This document shows positions 52,210 through 62,496 of a stretch of DNA of 64,000 nucleotides, one piece after another. The DNA is from Aureispira sp964404215. Its GTDB lineage: Bacteria > Bacteroidota > Bacteroidia > Chitinophagales > Saprospiraceae. Both the position numbers and the translations under genes were made by a program. The notes beneath the pieces are model-generated. The model made no database searches, had not been told where the DNA came from, and saw only the letters and a program-made list of their open reading frames with translations. Positions within the stretch are counted from its first letter, which is position 1; each line of letters begins with the position of its first letter. Location of the stretch: the NCBI GenBank assembly GCA_964404215.1, contig CAYOJF010000008.1:1-64000 (forward strand), in the 5' to 3' direction.

Positions 52210-53673
52210 TTAGTTATGTTTCCAGAAATAAGGTGTGAATAAGATCAAAACTGTAAACAGCTCTAATCGACCTAATAACATCAAAAAGACAAGCACCCAC
52301 TTTCCGCTAGCTGGCACACCAGCAAAATTATCCACTGGTCCCAACTCTCCTATGGCAGGTCCTACGTTCCCTAAAGAAGTAGCTACCGCTCCTAATGCCG
52401 TCAATAATGGCTGCTCGAAATCAGACATAATAACGGTCATGACAATAGAACCAATAATAAAAGTAATGATGTAAAGCATCAAAAAAACAAGTATATGCGT
52501 TAAGATTCTTGAAGTTACTAACTGTTTATCTACTTTGGTACGAATAATAGCCTTAGGATGCAATAAACGCTTTAATTCCAAAAAAGAGTTTTTGACAATA
52601 ACTAAATAACGGATAATTTTGACTCCTCCACTCGTAGACCCTGCACAAGCTCCACAGGAAAGTAGGAAAAAACATAACAAGGTCAAAGCAGGTGTCCATG
52701 ACGTATAATCTGCGGACACAAATCCAGTCGTTGTAATCAAAGAAACAATCTGAAAAGCGACATCTCTAAAAGAACGTTCGAGTCCCAGATCTGTCACAAA
52801 AAACACCACCGCTGTAGCACTAATAATTAGACCTAATACTAAAAAACAATACGTTCTGAATTCATCACTACTCCATACTTTCTTGAAGTTTCCTTTCAAC
52901 CCGTAATAGGTAATCGTATAGTTGATCCCAGCAATAAACATAAATAAGATAACAGTATACTGCAAGAAGGGGCTATCAAAATGAGCCATACTAGCATTTT
53001 TGGTCGAAAACCCACCAGTAGCCATCGTAGTAAGGGCATGATTGACTGCATCATAAAAATTCATTCCTCCTATGAATAACAACACCCCCAAAATACCTGT
53101 CAATCCCATATAAATCAACCAGAGCCTTTTGGCTGTTTCCTTGATTCGAGGGTGAATCTTATCAGAAGTAGGTCCTGGTGCTTCTGCTACAAACAACTCT
53201 ACCCCTCCAATTCCTAATAAAGGTAAAATAGCAACTGTCAATACAATAATCCCCATTCCACCTAGCCATTGAGTCAAACTCCTCCAGAAAAGAATACCCT
53301 TAGGTACTGCTTCTATGTCATTAATGACAGAAGCTCCAGTAGTCGTCAAACCTGATACACTCTCAAAGATAGCATTGCTAATCTCGGGGAGTACCCCACT
53401 AAAACTGTAAGGCAATGTACAGAAAAAAGAGATAGCTGCCCAACCTGTCGTTACGATCAAAAAACCATCTCGTTTACTTATCTTCTTACTACTATTTTTA
53501 GTCAAAAACCAAGCACCTAATCCAGCAATAATAGTCGTTGTAGCAGCTCCCAATATCGCTAAGACATCTCCCATCTGATAATACAATGCAAAAGGTAATG
53601 CTGTAAGCATAAAACTGCCTAAAACCACCAATAATACTCCTACTACATTGACAACAATTCCTATATTAATCAT
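52210..53673 (-). CDS. trkH: Potassium uptake channel subunit TrkH
   Basis: A 487-residue membrane protein with about ten segments and the four pore-loop repeats typical of Trk/Ktr channels. Filter-like TTTGASV, ATGGFSTKN, TTTGFVSAD and SLGNVGPA segments are visible at about residues 110, 220, 315 and 440, each with the conserved Gly. It forms the K+ path across the inner membrane. The gene begins one base after the trkA stop and is translated from the same transcript. The two together make a complete Trk system. Confidence 0.95.
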   Translation of the reverse strand: MINIGIVVNVVGVLLVVLGSFMLTALPFALYYQMGDVLAILGAATTTIIAGLGAWFLTKNSSKKISKRDGFLIVTTGWAAISFFCTLPYSFSGVLPEISNAIFESVSGLTTTGASVINDIEAVPKGILFWRSLTQWLGGMGIIVLTVAILPLLGIGGVELFVAEAPGPTSDKIHPRIKETAKRLWLIYMGLTGILGVLLFIGGMNFYDAVNHALTTMATGGFSTKNASMAHFDSPFLQYTVILFMFIAGINYTITYYGLKGNFKKVWSSDEFRTYCFLVLGLIISATAVVFFVTDLGLERSFRDVAFQIVSLITTTGFVSADYTSWTPALTLLCFFLLSCGACAGSTSGGVKIIRYLVIVKNSFLELKRLLHPKAIIRTKVDKQLVTSRILTHILVFLMLYIITFIIGSIVMTVIMSDFEQPLLTALGAVATSLGNVGPAIGELGPVDNFAGVPASGKWVLVFLMLLGRLELFTVLILFTPYFWKHN

Positions 53674-53674
53674 T

Positions 53675-55015
53675 CTATTTGAATATTTGTTCTACAGTAC
53701 GGATTGCCTCTGGCAATGCCAATACAATTACTTTATCATCTATCTCAAAACGGAAATCTCCATTCGGAACAATACTTTGTTCGCCTCGTACGACTCCTGC
53801 TATAATCGATTTCTGGGGGAAATGCAATTCTTTGACAGGATGATTCAACAAACGATTTTTTTTATGAACAACAAACTCAATCAACTCTGCATTTACTCCC
53901 TGTAGACTTGCGATTGCTTCTACCTTTCCTTTACGAACAAATCGGAATATATTATTAGCCGTAATCAGTTTTTTATTGATGATCGTATCTATACCAATAT
54001 TCTGAGAAATATGTGTATAATTTACATTTTCAACCAAGGCAATCGTCTTATACACCCCTAACTCTTCTGCCATTAAACTGGTAATAATGTTCGTCTCTGC
54101 ATTATCTGTTAAAGCAATTAAAGCATCCATCCGTTCCAGTCCCTCCTCTTTGAGTGCATCAATATCACCAGGAGCAGCACAAATTACCAAGCTTTTTTCC
54201 AATATCTGAGCAAATTCTTTCCCTTGGTTTTCATCTTCCAATACAATTGTTACCCCATATTTTTTCTCTGCTTTCTGAGCAGTTCTCAATGCAAGAGGTG
54301 TTCCTCCTACTATCATTAGTTTTTTGATCGGTTTGAGCTGTTTACCTACAAACTGCCTAGCTTGATCCAAGTACTGATTTTGTGTAGAAATATACAGATG
54401 ATCTCCTTTTTTGAGCCTAGTATCCCCTCTTGGTATAATCGTTTCTTGTCCTCGCAGCAAGGCTATGCCTCTAAAATCAAAATCTGGTGACTCTTTATCA
54501 ATTTGTATTATTGTTTTATTCACCAAGGGGCATGTAGTATCTAGGGTAAAACCTAATACTGATATTTTGCCATCCTCAAACTCAAACGAATCAGTGAACG
54601 AAGCACGCTCCAATAAGCGATGAATTTCTAATGCAGCTAATTGTTCGGGAGAAATCAAAACATCTACTCCTAACTGAGCAAACAACGCCTTATTATCATC
54701 TCTCAAATGTTCTATATTCGCAATACGAGCAATCGTATTGTTGACCCCTAATTGCTTGGCTAACATTCCTGACAACAAGTTCGTTTTTTCGGAAGTTGTG
54801 ACCGCAATAAATAATTGAGCTTTTTGTGTTTGTGCCTGCTCCAAAATCTTAAGTGAAGTAGCGTCTCCTAGTACTGTTAATACATCTAAATGTCTACTGA
54901 CATGTATCAATACCTCTTCATTGGTATCTATTAAGGTTATATCTTGATTTTCTTTGGATAATAACTCTGCCAAGTGAAAACCAATTGCTCCTGCACCCGC
55001 AATCACAATCTTCAT
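53675..55015 (-). CDS. trkA: Trk system regulatory subunit TrkA
   Basis: A 446-residue cytoplasmic protein with two RCK units in tandem. The first Rossmann motif is GAGAIGFHLAELL (about residues 6-18) followed by LIDTNEE, the second is IVGGTPLALRTAQKAEK near residue 238 with a matching ALTDNAETNIITSLMA block. Each is followed by a TrkA-C domain. NAD(H) and ATP gate the TrkH channel through it. The start ATG 55015 lies in a long gene-free stretch with a palindrome, its likely promoter region. Confidence 0.95.
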   Translation of the reverse strand: MKIVIAGAGAIGFHLAELLSKENQDITLIDTNEEVLIHVSRHLDVLTVLGDATSLKILEQAQTQKAQLFIAVTTSEKTNLLSGMLAKQLGVNNTIARIANIEHLRDDNKALFAQLGVDVLISPEQLAALEIHRLLERASFTDSFEFEDGKISVLGFTLDTTCPLVNKTIIQIDKESPDFDFRGIALLRGQETIIPRGDTRLKKGDHLYISTQNQYLDQARQFVGKQLKPIKKLMIVGGTPLALRTAQKAEKKYGVTIVLEDENQGKEFAQILEKSLVICAAPGDIDALKEEGLERMDALIALTDNAETNIITSLMAEELGVYKTIALVENVNYTHISQNIGIDTIINKKLITANNIFRFVRKGKVEAIASLQGVNAELIEFVVHKKNRLLNHPVKELHFPQKSIIAGVVRGEQSIVPNGDFRFEIDDKVIVLALPEAIRTVEQIFK

Positions 55016-55339
55016 TTCTATATTTTTTGATGAATAAGTAATTGTTACCTTACAACTACTTGGTAAATAATTCTTCTAAGAACATGTCTAAAGAAATACT
55101 CTGCAAGCACAAATATATCAGATATATTCAAGTTGACAGAAAAAAAGTAGTACAACCTTTGATTTTAGCATCCAGTATCATCCTAAGCATAGCTTTACCT
55201 CTAAAAAAAATTCAAAACTATGCTCTATAAACTAATAACGAGCCACCCCAAAAACTATGGAATGACTCATTTATAATTAGGGGTTATTACGAATCTATTC
55301 GTAATAACCCCTATTGAATTTGTTTAACACAAACAAATT
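55016..55339. other. Gene-free region with a palindrome
   Basis: These 324 bp hold no convincing gene; a 62-codon frame from 55042 was rejected. They contain the trkA leader and, at 55278-55313, a near-perfect palindrome of family C type after the DUF4197 gene. Confidence 0.5.
55278..55313 (-). terminator. Palindrome after the DUF4197 gene (family C related)
   Basis: The 17-bp arms TAGGGGTTATTACGAAT and complement are separated by only two bases (CT). On the minus strand it lies 27 bp after the DUF4197 stop and could end its transcript, although no strong U-tract follows. The core GGTTATTACGAAT equals the family C element at 34593. Confidence 0.55.
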
Positions 55340-56068
55340 TTATCTACCGTCTTGTTTTGCAAATACTCTCTTCAAAATATCAGTTACACGCTTGACAGGA
55401 TCTTTTCTGATCAAGGCCTCTTCTTTCTGAATCATTAGAAACAAACCGTCCATTGCTTTATTCGTAACATGATCATCCAAATCTGGATTTACTTTCTGTA
55501 CAAAAGGCACTTTATTGTAATTGCTAATCGCTGTTGTCCATGCATCTGAAGCACCTACCTTATTGAGAGAGTTAGCAATCACTGGATTGAAAGAGCTATA
55601 CAACTGTGAAGAAGTGGTTCTTTTCAAGTATTGTGTACAAGCATCATCTGCTCCCATCAGTATATTCATAGCATCATTGATAGTCATACTTGTAATCGCC
55701 TTGATAAAAATATCTTTCGCTCCTACAGCAGCATCTTCAGCAGCACGGTTAATTTTTTCTATCGCTACATCTACTACTTGACCAGCCCCTATATCACGTA
55801 GTGTTTTCTCTACTTTTTGTGCTTCTGGCGGAAACAGTACTTTTACAGATGGATTTTTGAAAAAACCATCTTTTGCACTCAAAGTGCTGACACCTTTTGT
55901 TGTCCCTTGTTGTAATGCTTGTTTTAATCCATTCACGACATCTGCATTGGTCAATGCAGTAGAACTACTACCTCCCATTGCTGTTTTGCTTAATTCAGTG
56001 AGCGTATCACAACTGATGAGTGAAATAGCGGATACCATTACAAATACCCATGTGAAAATCTTTTTCAT
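55340..56068 (-). CDS. DUF4197 lipoprotein, 242 aa
   Basis: A lipoprotein signal of 20 residues ends at Cys20 (SLISCDT), then a mature DUF4197 domain with LKQALQQGTTKGVSTLSAKDG, NAMNILMG-type and AAVGAKDIF helices. DUF4197 is a helical envelope protein of unknown function. It stands alone, with a palindromic terminator-like sequence after it and 177 bp between it and the membrane protein upstream. Confidence 0.92.
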   Translation of the reverse strand: MKKIFTWVFVMVSAISLISCDTLTELSKTAMGGSSSTALTNADVVNGLKQALQQGTTKGVSTLSAKDGFFKNPSVKVLFPPEAQKVEKTLRDIGAGQVVDVAIEKINRAAEDAAVGAKDIFIKAITSMTINDAMNILMGADDACTQYLKRTTSSQLYSSFNPVIANSLNKVGASDAWTTAISNYNKVPFVQKVNPDLDDHVTNKAMDGLFLMIQKEEALIRKDPVKRVTDILKRVFAKQDGR

Positions 56069-56245
56069 ACCTTTCTTAGTTTATTAATTTAATGTATCAT
56101 ATATCTATAAAATACCTTTCAGATATCTCAAGATCATATCTTTGAGTTAATAGATTTCAAATCATGTGCCTAAATGAAAACCTACGGAGGATCTTTAAAG
56201 AATAAAGTATGTCTAATAGACGCCATTATTGGCTTTAGACCTTCT

Positions 56246-57742
56246 CTAGTTTGTCTTTTTTTCTTTACCATACATGAAATGATTGATTACTTCAAACAAT
56301 TTTCGGGATAGTATATTTGAAAATGTAAAGAAGGTAAAAATAATCATAAGACCAAACATACCTCGCTTGTAAGAATACATCAGTACATTTCTTAGACTAT
56401 CCCAGTTGTAATCGATTAGATAAAATATAAAAGAGTATAAGACAAATCCACCTAAGCCTATCCATAACCAAAATAACTGTTCTGACAAAAGAGCATAAGC
56501 AGTTTGATTTTGGTTGGCTAATTTGGCTTTTCTGTATTGGAAAGCAATGTACAAACTACTAATAAGTGTCATAATCAGATACAAATGCATCGTCAAAGCG
56601 TAGTAATTTTTAGATCTAGCAACACCACTCGGGACTTCTTTATTTCCTCCCCAGACATACCCCCACCAAGAGGCAAATTTTTCAGCATCATAGGATAATA
56701 ATAATCCTGGAGAAGCCTCCATATCTGGCTGCATATTATTGATACTAATAAACAATGACCACAAAATAGTAGGAGCAAGTAATACCACCGCATAAATAAC
56801 CATTCGAACAAAGTTTCTTTTAGTTCGATGTTCGACCCAGTCTACAAAGACAACTACTCCTGCCAAAAATGCAAAAATAATATTTTCAGGTCGACACAAA
56901 GTATTAATTGACAGTAAGAGTAATGACAACCAAAAATAACGTTGTTGTTCTTCTCTATTTTTAAACCAGATCAACAATGCTATGAGACCAGAAGCTATAT
57001 ACATCGCTTGTGGCATATTAGTCTGTGATAACGAGGAATGAGCCGTCAATTCAGGAATCAATAACACTCCTAGAATGATTACAATTGCATTCAAAGAAGT
57101 TAATTTTAATTGGCGAGCTAATCCATAAAGTAATATTAATCCAGAGGTATGAAACATTGTGCTCATAATTTTAGATAGAACCGCTCCACTCATGTAAGCA
57201 TAACCAAAACTGGCTGAAACCAAAGGTGGGTAAACCATACGATGTGCTGTATTGGCAATTGATTTTCCATTACTATAAAACAAACTATTATTAAATGTCC
57301 CTTCGTTGCTCAACACTTTTGCCATCAAATCATAACCCGCAATAGTATCGAATTCAAATGGAGGGAAAAATAAACATTTCTTTACTACTGCCCACCAAAT
57401 AAAAGTGGCAAATCCAGCTATTACTAGCCATGGAATATTTACTTTTTGCCAGTTAGAGGGTAATCCAATCGGCTTAGGAATAAAAATTTCCTTTACAGAA
57501 GTTTTTTTGACAACCAATGTGTAAGCCAATGTTGCAATAATAAATAAAATACTGACACTGTATATACTAGAAAGATTGATTGTAATCCCTACTAAATCAA
57601 GTAGAATCATTCCTATGACCTGAAAGCCAATTCCTAACAAAAAAGAACTTCCTATTTTTTCGGCGTAAGAAAACTCTTTTGAAATAACTGTAATGGCACA
57701 AAAACCAACTAAACAGGTAATTAAAATACTGAGCGGTAACAT
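56246..57742 (-). CDS. GT-C-like membrane protein, 498 aa
   Basis: About 11-12 membrane segments. The first large outside loop (after residue 120) contains FEFDTIAGYDLMAKVL, an acidic motif where GT-C glycosyltransferases keep their catalytic Asp. Segment order and length recall lipid-linked sugar transferases (for example ArnT or mannosyltransferase type), but this is an inference from topology. The protein follows a membrane-anchored protein at 57769 in a close-packed operon and may act on envelope glycans. Confidence 0.6.
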   Translation of the reverse strand: MLPLSILITCLVGFCAITVISKEFSYAEKIGSSFLLGIGFQVIGMILLDLVGITINLSSIYSVSILFIIATLAYTLVVKKTSVKEIFIPKPIGLPSNWQKVNIPWLVIAGFATFIWWAVVKKCLFFPPFEFDTIAGYDLMAKVLSNEGTFNNSLFYSNGKSIANTAHRMVYPPLVSASFGYAYMSGAVLSKIMSTMFHTSGLILLYGLARQLKLTSLNAIVIILGVLLIPELTAHSSLSQTNMPQAMYIASGLIALLIWFKNREEQQRYFWLSLLLLSINTLCRPENIIFAFLAGVVVFVDWVEHRTKRNFVRMVIYAVVLLAPTILWSLFISINNMQPDMEASPGLLLSYDAEKFASWWGYVWGGNKEVPSGVARSKNYYALTMHLYLIMTLISSLYIAFQYRKAKLANQNQTAYALLSEQLFWLWIGLGGFVLYSFIFYLIDYNWDSLRNVLMYSYKRGMFGLMIIFTFFTFSNILSRKLFEVINHFMYGKEKKTN

Positions 57743-57768
57743 ATAGTAGTCTATTGAGAGGGTCTAAT

Positions 57769-58539
57769 TTATTGAGCAGTTTGAGCTTCTTTTTCTATAG
57801 GGAGAATGGTATAATATTCACGTTGTGCCACAGGGTATTTCAATTCATCATATCCATGCCCATATAGTATAGCTACATGAGTAGCCTTTGCTTTTTTGGT
57901 TTCATAATCAGGGTCGGCTGTTTCATTCGGTTCTCCTTTTTCATTGAGAGGAGCATCCCAGTTTTCATAAATCAATGTACGAGGATACAAAAAATAGGTA
58001 CTGACTGATTTGCGATATACATTCTTGAACTTAGGTGTATTAGCAGGGGCATTCTCTGGTCGCTTTGCTTTGTATTTAGAAGGCATGATGATGATAGCAT
58101 CTTCTGGTGTTTTGTCTCGAATCATTTTCAAGTAATTAAAATCTACCCCACTCTTTGCCATTTGCTTATCATCTAAAGTAGCACTGTCCATTTTTGCCAT
58201 GTTCGCATTATTTTGCTCTACGAAAGTATGATAAATCCATTTGTAGTTATGAAACCACTGAAAATTTTTAGTACGGCTATATTCCAATCCTTTATCATAC
58301 AACTCGTAGTCCTTTCCTGTCAGCTTTTTATCTTTTTTCTGAATTCTGAGAGCTACTTTATTTACTTTAGTCATATCAATATATCCATCAAGCATATAGT
58401 TAATTCCCAGATATAGAACAGCTCCAATTAGTATTGCTTTAAAGTAAAACGGGATAAGTCCTTCCTCTGTAGGTGTTCTTTTGGCTGCTGGGGATGTTCC
58501 GACTGCTTTGGGTGCCGTAGCCTTTTTTTTCTTACTCAT
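57769..58539 (-). CDS. Single-pass membrane protein, 256 aa
   Basis: A short basic N-terminus, one membrane segment (about residues 30-48) and a soluble 200-residue part, predicted to face outward. Residues about 150-215 have a RPENAPANTPKFKNVYRK-type segment and several aromatic and charged runs; no family is recognised. It lies 15 bp after folB and 26 bp before the GT-C-like gene on the same strand, which suggests a partner of that enzyme. Function unknown. Confidence 0.65.
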   Translation of the reverse strand: MSKKKKATAPKAVGTSPAAKRTPTEEGLIPFYFKAILIGAVLYLGINYMLDGYIDMTKVNKVALRIQKKDKKLTGKDYELYDKGLEYSRTKNFQWFHNYKWIYHTFVEQNNANMAKMDSATLDDKQMAKSGVDFNYLKMIRDKTPEDAIIIMPSKYKAKRPENAPANTPKFKNVYRKSVSTYFLYPRTLIYENWDAPLNEKGEPNETADPDYETKKAKATHVAILYGHGYDELKYPVAQREYYTILPIEKEAQTAQ

Positions 58540-58554
58540 TTTGATTCAATACTT

Positions 58555-59079
58555 TTAATTTCTTTCTTTTATAAAATGGGGGGTAAGACATCGCTTACAA
58601 ATATACGGACCATAATTACGAGTCAATGTTGCTCGTGTTTCTGGATAAACCATTCCATGGTTTGTCCAGCAGTCTTCAGGATCATAAGATATAAAGGCTT
58701 TACTGCATTTATTGCACTGAACCACAAAGCTGTCTTCCATTTCTATATAAGCCTTACCTATCCTCGCTCCCATAGGTGGGTTTTCTTTGGTAATCCTAAC
58801 TTTCATAGCTTGGATGTTATTACAAACATCTATTGTCGTCTCTATAATTCGATTAGCGATAGCTTCCAATAGTTGTGTAGGTTTCGCCATTTCTATTTTA
58901 GCAATTCTATATATCGTTTCATAATTAACAGTATTGTCCAAATTGTCGGTGTGAGCGGCAGTAGCAAAATTAACCGTTAAGTAGACATCTACAATATAAT
59001 CATTTCCGATTAAGCGTTCCTCTTCATAAAAACCATGAAACGCATAGAATTTCATTCCCTCTAGTGCAATCAATCCCAT
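58555..59079 (-). CDS. folB: Dihydroneopterin aldolase with C-terminal zinc ribbon
   Basis: Residues 1-115 are a normal FolB: FYAFHGFYEEERLIGND with the catalytic Glu region, DNTVNYETIY, LLEAIANRI and the ITKENPP lysine (Lys98). It converts dihydroneopterin to hydroxymethyl-dihydropterin in folate synthesis. Residues 117-174 add a domain with CNKC (122-125) and CKRC (161-164), a probable zinc ribbon not in the usual enzyme. Its role is unknown; it may bind nucleic acid or protein. The gene is eight bases from the DPP-IV gene. Confidence 0.88.
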   Translation of the reverse strand: MGLIALEGMKFYAFHGFYEEERLIGNDYIVDVYLTVNFATAAHTDNLDNTVNYETIYRIAKIEMAKPTQLLEAIANRIIETTIDVCNNIQAMKVRITKENPPMGARIGKAYIEMEDSFVVQCNKCSKAFISYDPEDCWTNHGMVYPETRATLTRNYGPYICKRCLTPHFIKERN

Positions 59080-59087
59080 TATTATAT

Positions 59088-61229
59088 CTATTTATCTAGT
59101 TTTTCGTCGATATATGTCAACACCTTATTGATCAAATGAACTCGATCCTTTCCCCTAACATTATGTGGGTGCATAGGATAAGGGAAAAAATCCACTAAAA
59201 TGCCATTATCAACAAAGGCTTTGACTAGACTAAAGTTGTGTTGCATTACTACTACATCATCAATAGTACCATGTATCAATAATAAATCACCTTCCAATTT
59301 ATCTGCATGATTGGATAAAGTTGTTTTTTCGTATCCTTCTGGATTTTCTTCAGGACTATCCATATAGCGTTCGCCATACATTACTTCATAATAGTTCCAA
59401 TTCGTAACAGGTCCTCCTGCTACTCCTACCTTGAATACATCTGGGTATTTCAACATCATAGAAGTCGTCATAAAGCCTCCATACGACCATCCATGAACTG
59501 CCATACGGTCTGTATCCGCATAAGATAGAGTTTTCAAATAATCCACCCCTACCATTTGGTCTTGCATTTCTAGATCGCTCAAATTCCGATGAATACAACT
59601 TTCGAATTCAAATCCACGGTTGGCAGAACCTCTATTGTCTAGTGTAAAAACTAAGTAGCCTTGATTAGCGGCATAATGCATCCATAGACTTGCATTTCCT
59701 AACCAACTATTGGTAATCATTTGTGCATGAGGGCCTCCATAAACATAAACAATGACAGGGTACTTTTTGGCTGGATCAAAATCTGCTGGCTTAATCAAAC
59801 GAGTGTGTAGTGGAGTACCATCTTTCGCCTTCAAGGTTTTGAATGTGGTCGTACCTACCACTCTATCTGTATAAGGATCCGCAGCGGTTGAAATGACTTG
59901 TTGTTCTTTTCCTTTTGAATTTAGCAATCTCCATACAAATGGCGTTTCCAAATCAGAATACCCATCCAGTATGAATTTTTTATTACTAGATAACTTTATA
60001 GAATGTTGCCCTTCTTTGGTAATAATTCTGGTTGGATTTTTTTTGCCATCTAGAGAAGTTTTATATAAGGTGGTGTTAAGACCACTTTCGTCTGTCCCTT
60101 TTACCAATACACTCTTTCCTTTGTCATCTAGTCCCAAAATATCCAAAACAACCCAATTGCCTTTTGTTACCTGACCTAATAACTTTCCTTCGGTATTATA
60201 ACGGTACAGATGATTGAAACCATCTCGTTCACTCTGCCACAAAAATTCATTTTTATTATTTGGCAAAAACCACACGGCATGCTCTGGCTCTACATATCTA
60301 TCATGTTCTTCTTTAATCAGGGTTTTGACAAAATCTCCTGTAGTAGCGTCATACTGATTCAACCACATGCGATTCTGTGCTCTATTCACTACTGCTACAT
60401 ACAAGTATTTGTTGTCTGGCCCCCAGCCAACATTCGTTAAATATTGGTCTTTCTCTCCCTCTACGTTGAGAAAAATAACTTCTTTAGTCGCTCCATCAAA
60501 TACGCCCACTTTAGCATACTCACTTTGCTGCCCTGTCATAGGATATTTGATTGGATTTAGAGTAGCAGGTGTTGTACTAATATCAAGTAAAGGGTACGTT
60601 GCGACATCTGTTTCGTCTTTTTGATAAAAAGCTAATTTACTGCCATCAGGTGACCAAAAAGTACCTTTCTTTATCCCAAACTCATAACGGGCTATTGCTT
60701 GTCCTGTTACTATATCTTTATTCTTACTATAGAAAACCTCTACTTTTCCTCCCAAAGGGTTTTGGATGTACAGATTATTATTTTGTGTATAAGCAATCTG
60801 TTTCGTTTCCTTATGCCAATCATGATGTCCCCCTATTGGGATCACTACTTTACTCAACAAAACCACCTTATTATCATTCCACTGCATGAAATAGGTTGTC
60901 TTGTCATATGTAAAGTCAAAAGACTCTGCGGTAGTCCATTTAATACCTGGTAGATAATTCAATTCTAAACCTGTTGCATCTTCCAGCATTTCTCTATCAA
61001 TTGCTTTCACCGCCGTTTTCTTACTGGCTTCTTGCAACAAAATAGCACTCCTGTTTTCATTCATAAAAGAAAACTGCTGTTTGCCAGGTACCCATTGCAG
61101 ATTAGCAGGTTGTTTGGGGTAGAACTGTCTCCATTGACCCATTACAGATTCTTGCAATGTCAATGGTTTCTTTTGTGCGATTAAAGTGGTGGTTGTCAGT
61201 AGGAGTACCACTAGGTATAAATTTCTCAT
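59088..61229 (-). CDS. Prolyl dipeptidyl peptidase, S9B (DPP-IV type)
   Basis: Removes N-terminal dipeptides after Pro or Ala in the periplasm. A signal peptide (about 18 residues, ending LIAQ) precedes a beta-propeller (about 30-460) and an alpha/beta hydrolase domain. Nucleophile Ser582 lies in GWSYGG; the acid is Asp657 or 658 in GTIDDVV and the base His689 (or 687) in MHPHNVRG. The total of 713 residues is normal. It lies 11 bp after the DEAD-box helicase gene and just before folB, in one packed run. Confidence 0.94.
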   Translation of the reverse strand: MRNLYLVVLLLTTTTLIAQKKPLTLQESVMGQWRQFYPKQPANLQWVPGKQQFSFMNENRSAILLQEASKKTAVKAIDREMLEDATGLELNYLPGIKWTTAESFDFTYDKTTYFMQWNDNKVVLLSKVVIPIGGHHDWHKETKQIAYTQNNNLYIQNPLGGKVEVFYSKNKDIVTGQAIARYEFGIKKGTFWSPDGSKLAFYQKDETDVATYPLLDISTTPATLNPIKYPMTGQQSEYAKVGVFDGATKEVIFLNVEGEKDQYLTNVGWGPDNKYLYVAVVNRAQNRMWLNQYDATTGDFVKTLIKEEHDRYVEPEHAVWFLPNNKNEFLWQSERDGFNHLYRYNTEGKLLGQVTKGNWVVLDILGLDDKGKSVLVKGTDESGLNTTLYKTSLDGKKNPTRIITKEGQHSIKLSSNKKFILDGYSDLETPFVWRLLNSKGKEQQVISTAADPYTDRVVGTTTFKTLKAKDGTPLHTRLIKPADFDPAKKYPVIVYVYGGPHAQMITNSWLGNASLWMHYAANQGYLVFTLDNRGSANRGFEFESCIHRNLSDLEMQDQMVGVDYLKTLSYADTDRMAVHGWSYGGFMTTSMMLKYPDVFKVGVAGGPVTNWNYYEVMYGERYMDSPEENPEGYEKTTLSNHADKLEGDLLLIHGTIDDVVVMQHNFSLVKAFVDNGILVDFFPYPMHPHNVRGKDRVHLINKVLTYIDEKLDK

Positions 61230-61240
61230 AAATTGACCGC

Positions 61241-62496
61241 TTATTTTTTGTCCTGATTCTTCTTTTGTTCTGATTTGGGATTAGAACGTCTTCTATTGTT
61301 ATTTCTATTATTAGAAGGGCGTTTCTTGCCACCTTTTCTATTGTTATTATTATATTTTTTCTTTCCTCCTCCTGAAGTATTACTATTAGTCTTGTAAGCA
61401 GGTCCATCCCCCAATTCTGCGGGAAGAGCGATCTTAGGAACTTCAGCTTCTATCAATTTTTCAATCCGCTGGAATTTGTATACATCATTCGGATTGATAA
61501 AAGTCAGTGCTACCCCTGTAGTCGAAGCTCTTGCCGTACGTCCGATACGGTGTACATAGTCCGCCGCATCACCTGGTACGTCATAATTAATAACCAAGTT
61601 AATATCTTTAATATCTACCCCTCTACTCAGTACATCTGTTGCTACCAATATTCGAATAGATTTATTCGTAAATTTCAAAAGGACTTCTTCTCTTTGTTTT
61701 TGATCCAAGTCAGAAGAAATACCAGAGGTGTCAAATCCTTTTTTGCGTAGCTCTCTAACTATTACAGATACATTCTTTTTGGTAGAGGTAAAAATAAGAA
61801 TACTCTGATACTCCTCCTTTCCCTTAATCAAAGCCTTTATTAAAGGTGTTTTTTGATTATCATAAGTCATGTAAGCTGCCTGCAATACTCCCTCGGCTGG
61901 TTTAGCCAGTGCTATATTGATAGAAAATGGATCTTCTAATATTTCATTGGCTAAAGTACGTAGTTTAGGAGCCATAGTAGCTGAGAANNNNNNNNNNCCT
62001 CAAAAAAGCCCATGTCCAACATTCGATCCGCTTCATCCAATATAAGGTGTTCGATGTTATTGAACTTAACATATCTCAAATTCAAATGCGAAATAAGTTT
62101 TCCTGGGGTTGCTACAATTACATTACAACCTTTAGTTAAAGCTCTTTTTTGGGTCGCAAAATCATCTCCACTTCCACCACCATAAATGGCAATAGAACTT
62201 ACCCCTACAAAATAAGCCAAACCTTGAATTTGCTTATCTATCTGAATCGCTAGCTCCCTAGTTGGGCAGATAATCAAAGTATTGGATGTGCTAGTCGGAT
62301 TAACGGCTAGTTTGTGTAAAATAGGTAATACAAAAGCTGCTGTTTTACCTGTTCCTGTTTGAGCACAAGCCACTAAGTCTTTTCCTGCCAATATTTGTGG
62401 GATACCTTGTTCTTGGATGGGTGTAGCATCTACAAATCCCATATAATCTAATGCTTCTAATAACTGGTCTGCTAAGCCTAATTCCTCAAATGTCAT
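61241..62496 (-). CDS. DEAD-box RNA helicase, interrupted by an assembly gap
   Basis: An RhlE-type RNA helicase. The Q motif (PIQEQGIPQILAG), motif I AQTGTGKT, Ia, GG and DEAD (LDEADRMLDMGF) are on the upstream part (61998-62496). The downstream part starts at FSAT (motif III) and has TDVLSRGVDI and HRIGRTAR (motifs V and VI). A run of ten Ns at 61988-61997 breaks the gene between them; by the usual motif spacing about 50 bases are missing, so the Ns are a placeholder. A basic, Asn-rich C-terminal tail (about 60 residues) follows. Not a real split gene. Confidence 0.93.
61988..61997. other. Scaffold gap (10 N)
   Basis: Ten Ns inside the DEAD-box gene. The true distance is likely larger, as about 17 residues of the conserved motif II to motif III spacing are absent. 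Confidence 0.99.

Noticed and set aside
55042..55230. A 62-codon frame in the trkA upstream region
   Set aside because: No family likeness, poor composition and no promoter or coupling. It lies in a divergent spacer. A small membrane peptide cannot be fully excluded.
61241..62496. Two separate helicase genes
   Set aside because: Motifs I-II and motifs III-VI fall on the two sides of a ten-N gap and are complementary parts of one RhlE-type protein.
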